Position numbers and translations under genes: made by a program
Source of the DNA: DATBDN01 sp036269895
Lineage (GTDB): Bacteria; Actinomycetota; Thermoleophilia; Solirubrobacterales; Thermoleophilaceae
DNA length: 5,438 nt
Assembly (NCBI GenBank): GCA_036269895.1
Contig: DATBDN010000048.1
Location: 1 to 5,438 of the forward strand
Reading direction: 5' to 3'
The notes under the pieces: model-generated
Told to the model about the DNA's origin: nothing
The model's input: the letters and a program-made list of their open reading frames with translations, nothing else
Databases searched by the model: none
Shown: positions 1-4,313 of the stretch, one piece after another
Position numbering within the stretch: position 1 is the first letter of the stretch
How the letters are laid out: every line of letters begins with the position of its first letter

Positions 1-120
1 ATGCGATGCTCCTCCGCCGGCGGGCCGCGTGTCAAGCGGCGCCTGCGCTCCCCTGCCCGAGCGCACCGGAATACACCCTGAGGGGACGCGCCGAGCCGGC
101 GGAGCACCTACGCTCGTCCC

Positions 121-576
121 GTGCCAGCCGCAGACGAACACGCTCGGTACCAGAGATACATCGCTCGGCTCGACGCCGAGGGCGAACCGAGCGACCGATT
201 CGTCAGCACGTTCATGGAGGAAGTGATCTCGGATCAGGACCGAGTCATGGCCGAGTCCGCCACGATTGCCCTCCTCGACCACCCGAGCCTCACGGAGTCC
301 CTGCTCGACAGTATCGAGCGCGCGATGCCGGACGATTGGAGCGCTGCCGCGCGACGTCTAGAGGAGCGTCGGTTGCAGCTACAGCTTGAAGCCAACCCGG
401 CCAACCTGGCGCTCTGGGATCGAGCGGTCAGTTCCGGGTCGTGTCGGCTTCACCTGTGGCTCCTGGACTGGTCGCGCGTGCCGGACGAAACACTGGAGTC
501 GCTGGCCGATCATGGCGCCACTAGGGCGGTGCGGAATCGAGCGTCTCAGGCTTTGCGGAGTCGATCGGGCACGTAG
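121..576 (+). CDS. Hypothetical small helical protein (151 aa)
   Basis: I do not recognise the family. The reading frame codes for a soluble, charged, largely helical protein with no signal peptide and no membrane segment. Residues 30-90 are rich in Glu, Arg, Leu and Ala, and the C-terminus (about 125-148, ESLADHGATRAVRNRASQAL) resembles one HEAT/ARM-like helical hairpin, which is only a resemblance. There is one Cys (108). An in-frame TGA at 79-81 limits the start; GTG at 121 is the first start codon after it. The only Shine-Dalgarno-like stretch (GGAG, 101-104) lies 16 nt away, too far to be convincing, so the message may be leaderless or the start may be the ATG at 214. Codon use is good for coding but includes CTA, AGA, CGA and ATT, rarer in the right-hand genes. 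The next gene begins 78 nt downstream on the same strand. Confidence 0.72.
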   Translation: MPAADEHARYQRYIARLDAEGEPSDRFVSTFMEEVISDQDRVMAESATIALLDHPSLTESLLDSIERAMPDDWSAAARRLEERRLQLQLEANPANLALWDRAVSSGSCRLHLWLLDWSRVPDETLESLADHGATRAVRNRASQALRSRSGT

Positions 577-654
577 GCGCTCCGCTGCCCGAGCGTTCGC
601 GAAGACACTCCGAGCGCGTAAGGTTCGGACTGCTTCGCGAGCGAAGGGAGCCAC
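577..654 (+). promoter_or_regulatory. Intergenic gap with two TTCGCGA copies and an RBS
   Basis: This 78-nt gap precedes the first membrane-protein gene. It holds the heptamer TTCGCGA twice (596-602 and 634-640), the first inside the 8-bp palindrome TTCGCGAA. The second forms a small hairpin (CTTCG 633-637 with CGAAG 642-646) whose 3' arm touches the ribosome binding site AAGGGAG (644-650). A TAAGGT at 619-624 could be a weak -10, with only a poor -35 (TTCGCG) 17 nt upstream. Regulatory use is a guess; the RBS is the solid part. Confidence 0.25.
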
Positions 655-1029
655 GTGGTCGTTCTGATGAGAGCGCGCCGCGTCCACGCCGGTGGTTGCG
701 CCCGATTCTGGTCGTGGGCAGTCCTAGGAGGTGCAGCTGCCGTCGGCAGCGTTATCTTCGGGGTGCTGGTAATCGCCGCAGTTGCTCTAACCGGAGCGTT
801 GATGGCCGCACAGCGACGACTGCGCCGGCCGGCTTGTGGGTTCATTACCGGATTCGGCGCGCCGCTGCTCTATGTCGCCTGGCTTAATAGGGCAGGCCCA
901 GGCACTACGTGCTGGCGGACGGCAACGGCAACAGGGTGCGACCAGCACCTCAATCCGTGGCCATGGCTGCTCGTCGGCGTGGCGCTATTCATCGGCGGCA
1001 TCGTCGCCTACGCCCGCCGAGGCTCATGA
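655..1029 (+). CDS. Small multi-pass membrane protein (124 aa), unknown function
   Basis: I cannot name the family. The protein has a long hydrophobic stretch at residues 19-51 (one long helix or a tight hairpin), a helix at about 59-77 (GFITGFGAPLLYVAWLN), a 25-residue hydrophilic loop, and a last helix at about 102-119 (WPWLLVGVALFIGGIVAYA). Positive clusters at the N-terminus (MRARR), at 54-58 (RRLRR) and at the C-terminus (ARRGS) place those segments in the cytoplasm. That puts the loop with Cys86 and Cys95 outside, where the two could form a disulfide. GTG 655 is chosen because AAGGGAG lies 4 nt upstream; the ATG at 667 would be 16 nt from it. The downstream membrane-protein gene starts within about 8 nt, suggesting co-transcription. 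The GAPLLYVAWLNR and GPGT...C...C pattern looks conserved-protein-like, but I could not check this. Confidence 0.75.
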   Translation: MVVLMRARRVHAGGCARFWSWAVLGGAAAVGSVIFGVLVIAAVALTGALMAAQRRLRRPACGFITGFGAPLLYVAWLNRAGPGTTCWRTATATGCDQHLNPWPWLLVGVALFIGGIVAYARRGS

Positions 1030-1036
1030 CACTGGG

Positions 1037-1513
1037 TTGAGCGAGTTGGCGAATGCACTCCGAGCTGATGCCCGCGATGCCCGCGGGATCACGATTCATT
1101 GCGGCCATGCCGATAACGAGGCGGTGGAATCGGAGACAAATCGTCGGATCGCCAGGCCTTCCTTGACGGTGAGAGACCGCGTTCTGGTCGCGTGCGCGGT
1201 GCTTTGCTTGACGGTCCTAGCGGCCGTCTTGGCGTACAGAGTTGAGGAAGATGCGGGTAAGGCATCGGTCTGGGTCAGCATCGGTGGGCTTCTCGCCGTC
1301 GGCTGCGGCCTTTTCGTCGGGCACCTAGCCGCGACTTCCCGTCGCGTCACCAAACCCGCTTGGTATGCGGGGCCGATGGCGGTGCTCGTCGGCGCCGTTG
1401 CCGCCCGCACTAACGGCGCAGCTCAGACTGTCCTCGCAGGAGTGCTCTGCGGCTTCCTTACATACTTCCTCTTCTTGCTCGTGAGTCGGCTGTCGCGCAT
1501 CGCGAGGCGATAA
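1037..1513 (+). CDS. Membrane protein with about four helices (158 aa), unknown function
   Basis: The family is not recognised. With the start used here, the first 45 residues are hydrophilic and acidic/basic. They are followed by helices at about 48-67 (RVLVACAVLCLTVLAAVLAY), 78-98 (VWVSIGGLLAVGCGLFVGHLA), 110-124 and 130-150 (VLAGVLCGFLTYFLFLLVS), then a basic tail (RLSRIARR) expected to be cytoplasmic. The frame is open from 836, but that part overlaps the preceding gene and has an implausible composition. TTG 1037, 8 nt after the preceding stop, is the first start that clears the overlap. No good Shine-Dalgarno sequence marks it; GTG 1124 (129 aa) or TTG 1163/GTG 1169 just before the first helix are alternatives. 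The C-terminal 110 residues are well supported as coding, the N-terminus is not. It probably forms a pair with the membrane protein just upstream. Confidence 0.65.
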   Translation: MSELANALRADARDARGITIHCGHADNEAVESETNRRIARPSLTVRDRVLVACAVLCLTVLAAVLAYRVEEDAGKASVWVSIGGLLAVGCGLFVGHLAATSRRVTKPAWYAGPMAVLVGAVAARTNGAAQTVLAGVLCGFLTYFLFLLVSRLSRIARR

Positions 1514-1558
1514 AGGCGGCCGGCTGGGCGACTGACCCTTACGCCTGATCTTCGCCTA

Positions 1559-1575
1559 CGGCTGACGGTCAGCCG
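1559..1575. terminator. Weak hairpin in the convergent gap
   Basis: CGGCTG (1559-1564) pairs with CAGCCG (1570-1575) around a 5-nt loop. It lies where the plus-strand membrane gene (ending 1513) meets the minus-strand anti-sigma gene, and overlaps that gene's TGA stop (1571-1569). Neither strand has a T-tract after it, so it is at best a weak or Rho-assisted terminator. Nothing else recognisable lies in 1514-1568. Confidence 0.2.
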
Positions 1576-1805
1576 AGCGAGTCAGCCGAACGAAGACCGG
1601 CGAGCTTTTCCTTCAGCCCGTCGGACATCGGCTCGTGCGCGGCGACGCGAACGAAGTGACGGAGCTTCTCCTCGAAACGGAAGCGCTTGTCGCACCCGTA
1701 GCAGCGCTCGAGATGCTCCTGCGCCTCGCGAATCTGCTCCTCGCTCAACACCCCGTCCATGTACGGCTGCATCATCTTCTCGCAGTCGTCGCACCCGCAG
1801 CCCAT
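1569..1805 (-). CDS. Zinc-binding anti-sigma factor, RsrA-like (HC2 type, 78 aa)
   Basis: This is a short cytoplasmic anti-sigma factor expected to bind and silence the ECF sigma factor encoded just upstream. The zinc-finger core is His31-x3-Cys35-x2-Cys38 (HLERCYGC). The N-terminus is MGCGCDDC, with Cys3, Cys5 and Cys8; Cys8, followed by a Y-x-D-G motif at 15-18, aligns by eye with Cys11 of RsrA, one of the redox-reactive zinc ligands. In that family oxidation forms a disulfide, releases zinc and frees the sigma factor. ATG 1805 is preferred over GTG 1814 because GAGAGG (1819-1814) sits 8 nt upstream of the ATG. The gene follows the sigma gene by 61 nt on the same strand, the usual order for such pairs. 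The C-terminal half (KLRHFVRVAAHEPMSDGLKEKLAGL) is helical and has no membrane segment. The redox role is by analogy. Confidence 0.9.
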   Translation of the reverse strand: MGCGCDDCEKMMQPYMDGVLSEEQIREAQEHLERCYGCDKRFRFEEKLRHFVRVAAHEPMSDGLKEKLAGLRSADSLG

Positions 1806-1866
1806 CACACGCACCTCTCGAGGAACCGCGGCTGGTCAACGCAGACGAACGTCCGGAGAAGCCTCA

Positions 1867-2469
1867 TCAGTTCGTCACTGCTTTCTCGGCGAGCTGCTGC
1901 TTGAGGATGCGCCGGCCGCGATGCAGGCGCGACATCACCGTGCCGACCGGAATGTCGAGGATCTGCGCAGCCTCGGCGTACGAGAACTCACCGATGTCGA
2001 CGAGCACGAGCACGTCGCGGAAGTCGTGGGGCACCTCGGCGAGCGCGTCCACGACCGCGTTCTGTGACAGTCGCTCGAGCACACGCTCCTCGTCGGGGTT
2101 CTCGTCGGGCATCGTCGACTCGAGGCGGTTGTAGAGGTAGTAGTCGCCTTCCTCGAGCGGCGTCTGGTCGGGCGCGCGCTGCGCGCGCCGGCCGCGGTCG
2201 ATGTTCAGGTTCGTCGCGATGCGCAGCAGCCATGCGCGCAGGTTCGTCCCCGGTTGGTACTGCTGCCAGGAGCGAAACGCGCGAGCGTAGGTGTCCTGTA
2301 CGAGGTCCTCCGCCTCCTCACGGGAGCCGGTCAGCCGGCGCGCAACACGGTAGACCTGGTCGCTCAACTGCAGGGCCTCTTCCTCGAAGCGGACACGGTC
2401 ACGTGCTTCCTCCGCGATCCGGCGGGTCTCGGCGGCTGTCGGAGCGCTCTCGCTCATTCCGGCGGCCAC
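1867..2469 (-). CDS. ECF RNA polymerase sigma factor, SigR/SigH type (200 aa)
   Basis: The protein directs RNA polymerase to a stress regulon. Region 2 spans about residues 33-96, with the core-binding and -10-melting signature RRLTGSREEAEDLVQDTYAR followed by LRAWLLRIATNLNIDRGRR. A linker at about 97-137 contains DYYLYNRLES, which resembles the SigR/SigH subgroup. Region 4 is about 138-193, with a helix-turn-helix at 163-187 (SYAEAAQILDIPVGTVMSRLHRGRR) that reads the -35 element. Length is normal for an ECF factor with a short N-terminal extension. GTG 2469 has AAGAGG (2483-2478) at 8-nt spacing; ATG 2457 (residue 5) is an alternative with GGGTGG 8 nt upstream. The closely matching SigR-type promoter directly upstream implies self-activation. 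The RsrA-like anti-sigma gene follows. Assignment to the thiol-stress subgroup rests on motif, promoter and partner together. Confidence 0.95.
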   Translation of the reverse strand: MAAGMSESAPTAAETRRIAEEARDRVRFEEEALQLSDQVYRVARRLTGSREEAEDLVQDTYARAFRSWQQYQPGTNLRAWLLRIATNLNIDRGRRAQRAPDQTPLEEGDYYLYNRLESTMPDENPDEERVLERLSQNAVVDALAEVPHDFRDVLVLVDIGEFSYAEAAQILDIPVGTVMSRLHRGRRILKQQLAEKAVTN

Positions 2470-2485
2470 CCTAGCAACCTCTTCT

Positions 2486-2512
2486 AACGACCAGTCCGGG
2501 GGAAAGATTCCC
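2486..2512 (-). promoter_or_regulatory. SigR/SigH-type ECF promoter of the sigma operon
   Basis: On the minus strand, GGGAAT (2512-2507) is followed after 17 nt by CGTT (2489-2486). Counted the usual way this is GGAAT-N18-GTT, the promoter known for SigR of Streptomyces and SigH of mycobacteria. It lies wholly in the 45-nt gap between the HMA gene's stop (2517-2515) and the sigma gene. The expected transcription start is near 2480, about 10 nt before GTG 2469, so the leader would be very short. The -35 box also lies in an inverted repeat, GGGAA-TCT-TTCCC (2512-2500). Confidence 0.8.
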
Positions 2513-2514
2513 GC

Positions 2515-2727
2515 CTACGCCGATTCGCGAAATCCGCCCCGCGCGACGTCTTTCAACAGGGCCTCGCGGGACGTACGCGTATCGTCGTAGGTAACGGTGA
2601 GCTCACCCATCAGGTTCGCGTTCGCGGCCTCGAGGCCGTCGTGGTCCTTGAGCACGTGCCGCAGCCGCATCACGCAGCGGCCGCACGTGATGCCCTTCAG
2701 CTGAATCGTCTCGGTGACGGAGCTCAC
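2515..2727 (-). CDS. Heavy-metal-associated (HMA) domain protein, CopZ-like (70 aa)
   Basis: A single HMA (ferredoxin-like beta-alpha-beta-beta-alpha-beta) domain fills the protein, as in small copper chaperones that carry Cu(I) to P-type ATPases or repressors. The metal-binding loop is GITCGRC, with Cys15 and Cys18; Thr14 takes the place of the Met common in GMTCxxC. The rest fits the fold: TETIQLKG strand, helix 17-28, ELTVTYDD strand, helix 53-62. GTG 2727 starts 4 nt after the stop of the ligase gene; no clear Shine-Dalgarno sequence is present, so translation is probably coupled to that gene. No copper ATPase is in the window, so the partner is unknown. With a thiol-stress sigma pair next door, a role in metal or thiol homeostasis is possible but unproven. 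Confidence 0.88.
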   Translation of the reverse strand: MSSVTETIQLKGITCGRCVMRLRHVLKDHDGLEAANANLMGELTVTYDDTRTSREALLKDVARGGFRESA

Positions 2728-2731
2728 GCGA

Positions 2732-3793
2732 TCAGGCTAGCGAACGCTCGACGAGATCCGCGGCCGCTGCGCGTGGGTCATCGAAGCGCGACTGGAGCTC
2801 TCCTTCGCAGTGCGCCGGGTCGATCGCATCGACACCTACGAGGTCGAGAAGCTCGCGTCCGAGCTCGGAGGCGGTCGCGACGCGCTCGCCGTCGGGCGCG
2901 ATCAGCCGCGCTGCGGGGCCGAAGCGCGCGGCGGCCCAACGGTTGTACTCGTAGTCGGCGCGGTCGGCCTCGCGCACTTCGCCAATGCGCAACAGCTCGT
3001 TACTCAGCTTCTGGAGGACCTCGGCGAAGGCAGCCGAGCGCTGCACGTCGGTCGGCTGGTCCGGCATGCGGATCTCGAGCGTGCCGAGCGCGGGATGCGG
3101 CCGGATGTCCCACCAGATCCGCGTGTAGTCGGCGATGATGCCGAGCCGCACCATTCGCTCGACCCACGCTTCCCAGGCGGCGTAGGAGCCGAACGCGGGC
3201 GGCGCACCCGTACGCGGCAGCTCGACGAGCACCGGCGCCCGGTTCGAGGCCATCCCCGTGAGCTCGCCGTCGAACCACGGCGAGTTCGCCGACAGCGCGA
3301 GCACGACCGGCAGCCACGGCAGCAGTCCCTCGAGCAGCCGCCAGCAGTCCTCGGCCGACGGAACGGCGACGTGCACGTGCAGGCCCTGGACGTTCTGGCG
3401 GCGCGCACTCGGCCCGTGGTGGGCGACCATCGTCAGGTAGCGCTCCTCCTGCACGATCGGCTGCGACTCGGGTGACGAGGTCGGGTGCGCTCCCGTTGCG
3501 GCGAGAGCGAGCCCCAGACCTGCCGCAGTGTCCGCCGCCGCACGCCGCATGGTCGAGAGCGACGCGAGCACCTCGGCGCCGGTTGCGCACGGATCCGTGT
3601 TGAGCTCGAACACCGAGGCGTGCAGCTCGGTCTTCGCGCGGCCCGGAAGATCGCGCCGCCCCTCCAGAGCCGCAACGAGAGCGGGGCCCTGCCCGACCTG
3701 CTCGAGCGTCTCGGCGTCGAGCACGGTGAGCTCCTCCTCGACGCCCAGCGTCAGCGGCGGCGGCCCCTGGCCGAACCGCGTCTCGGCGATCAC
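2732..3793 (-). CDS. Glutamate-cysteine ligase-like carboxylate-amine ligase (GCS2/YbdK family, 353 aa)
   Basis: Members of this family join a carboxylate (typically the gamma-carboxyl of glutamate) to an amine using ATP; E. coli YbdK has weak gamma-glutamylcysteine synthetase activity. Visible family motifs, in order, are LGVEEELTVLD (16-26), ELHASVFELNTDPC (56-69), QGLHVHVAV (136-144), WWDIRPHPALGTLEIRMPD (227-245) and YNRWAAARFG (283-292). The Glu and His clusters are the expected ATP/Mg and substrate ligands. Length is close to the usual 360-380. The frame stays open up to 4141, but the N-terminal part would overlap the preceding gene and is Arg/Ser-rich shadow sequence. GTG 3793 overlaps that gene's stop by one base (TAGTG), a classic coupling arrangement, and puts the first motif at residue 16. 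The HMA gene follows after 4 nt. The true substrate is unknown: low-molecular-weight thiol synthesis fits the neighbours, but other amide bonds are possible. Confidence 0.92.
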   Translation of the reverse strand: MIAETRFGQGPPPLTLGVEEELTVLDAETLEQVGQGPALVAALEGRRDLPGRAKTELHASVFELNTDPCATGAEVLASLSTMRRAAADTAAGLGLALAATGAHPTSSPESQPIVQEERYLTMVAHHGPSARRQNVQGLHVHVAVPSAEDCWRLLEGLLPWLPVVLALSANSPWFDGELTGMASNRAPVLVELPRTGAPPAFGSYAAWEAWVERMVRLGIIADYTRIWWDIRPHPALGTLEIRMPDQPTDVQRSAAFAEVLQKLSNELLRIGEVREADRADYEYNRWAAARFGPAARLIAPDGERVATASELGRELLDLVGVDAIDPAHCEGELQSRFDDPRAAAADLVERSLA

Positions 3794-4122
3794 TACTGCG
3801 CGCGAACGCCGTGGACGGGCCGTCCGGCCGCGATCCACGCGTAATACGAGGCACTCGGCCCGTACTCGGGCTCGTAGCCGACGATGCGCGGATTCCGCCC
3901 GACATCGAGCGCCCGCGCGGCGTGCTTGAGCAGGTTCGGGTCGTCCTGCTGCTCCCAAACGAGGATCAGGTGCGCCGCGGTCATGAAGTCCGCGACGTAA
4001 GAACAGCCGTTCGCAGGACAGGGAAAGGGATCGGTGCGCACGCACCACCAGCCTGCGCGGTCGCCCGATCCGTCGTCGAGGACGAGCTGCTCCTCCTCGA
4101 CGAAGGTCTCCTCGAAGACCAT
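3793..4122 (-). CDS. Conserved-looking Cys/His protein of unknown function (109 aa)
   Basis: The family is not recognised. The protein is soluble and has an acidic N-terminus (VFEETFVEEEQLVLDD). The central segment has WWC (Cys27) and FPCPANGC (Cys35, Cys40), then ADFMTAAHLILVW with His51. Cys35-x4-Cys40-x10-His51, with Cys27 as a possible fourth ligand, looks like a small zinc or metal site. The C-terminal part is Tyr-rich (YEPEYGPSASYYAW). ATG 4122 is chosen because TGGAG (4136-4132) lies 9 nt upstream; the GTG at 4137 has no Shine-Dalgarno sequence. The stop overlaps the ligase start by one base, so the two proteins are probably made together and may act together. It is the first gene of the apparent ligase-HMA-sigma run. 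Alternatives for the Cys/His set are a structural zinc finger or a redox site. Confidence 0.85.
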   Translation of the reverse strand: MVFEETFVEEEQLVLDDGSGDRAGWWCVRTDPFPCPANGCSYVADFMTAAHLILVWEQQDDPNLLKHAARALDVGRNPRIVGYEPEYGPSASYYAWIAAGRPVHGVRAQ

Positions 4123-4200
4123 CGCTCCCCGCTCCACGCAAACAGAGTAGCCCGACTCTTCACGAAGCGCTTACAAAGGCGGCGCGCTCCGGAGGTGGTG
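4123..4200 (-). promoter_or_regulatory. Probable promoter region of the Cys/His protein-ligase operon
   Basis: Since a terminator lies just upstream, the operon starting at 4122 should have its own promoter here. On the minus strand I see TTGTAA (4175-4170) and TACTCT (4149-4144), but the spacing of about 20 nt is too long for a good housekeeping promoter. An inverted repeat AGAGT/ACTCT (4144-4148 and 4155-4159) and the palindrome AAGCGCTT (4165-4172) could be operator elements. No GGAAT-N18-GTT match is present. The assignment rests mainly on position. Confidence 0.3.
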
Positions 4201-4247
4201 AAAAAACAATGGCCGCGACCCGGGCAGGCAGGCGGGTCGCGGCCATT
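4201..4247 (-). terminator. Strong intrinsic terminator of the HtrA-like gene
   Basis: A perfect 15-bp GC-rich stem (arms 4247-4233 and 4222-4208) closes a 10-nt loop and is followed on the minus strand by TGTTTTTT (4208-4201). This is a textbook Rho-independent terminator 67 nt past the HtrA-like stop. The plus-strand side has only TTTCC after the stem, so it works mainly on the minus strand. It separates the HtrA unit from the ligase operon. Confidence 0.92.
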
Positions 4248-4288
4248 TCCTCCGATGCGCTGTGCTGGCTGGACAACGCACCGGGTCC

Positions 4289-4307
4289 CGGCCCCGCGAG
4301 GGGGCCG
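4289..4307 (-). other. Second GC hairpin in the 3' untranslated region of the HtrA-like gene
   Basis: CGGCCCC (4289-4295) and GGGGCCG (4301-4307) form a 7-bp all-GC stem with a 5-nt loop, between the HtrA-like stop (4314) and the main terminator. No T-tract follows it. It could slow polymerase or protect the 3' end of the message, but that is only inferred. Confidence 0.4.
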
Positions 4308-4313
4308 AAGCTG

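Noticed and set aside
68..93. GGAAT at 68-72 as a second SigR-type promoter
   Set aside because: At the required 18-nt spacing the bases are CCG, not GTT; the other GGAAT sites on both strands also fail the spacing test.
6..389. Long plus-strand open frame (127 aa) overlapping the first gene
   Set aside because: It is Arg/Pro/Ser-rich and has the composition of an out-of-frame reading; the frame from 121 has far better protein character.
836..1036. Upstream extension of the second membrane-protein frame
   Set aside because: It overlaps the first membrane-protein gene by almost 200 nt and reads as low-complexity Ser/Arg/Gly sequence. I also considered a frameshift joining the two genes, but each has its own complete set of membrane helices and the first ends with a typical basic tail.
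2810..3475. 221-aa plus-strand open frame opposite the ligase
   Set aside because: It is an antisense shadow; the minus-strand frame shows all the GCS2/YbdK motifs.
3794..4141. N-terminal extension of the ligase frame up to 4141
   Set aside because: It overlaps the 109-aa gene, is low-complexity Arg/Ala-rich, and the family motif LGVEEE would sit over 100 residues too far in.
4223..4232. Short tandem repeat (CCTG twice) in the terminator loop
   Set aside because: Two copies of a 4-mer in a GC-rich loop are not evidence of a functional repeat.
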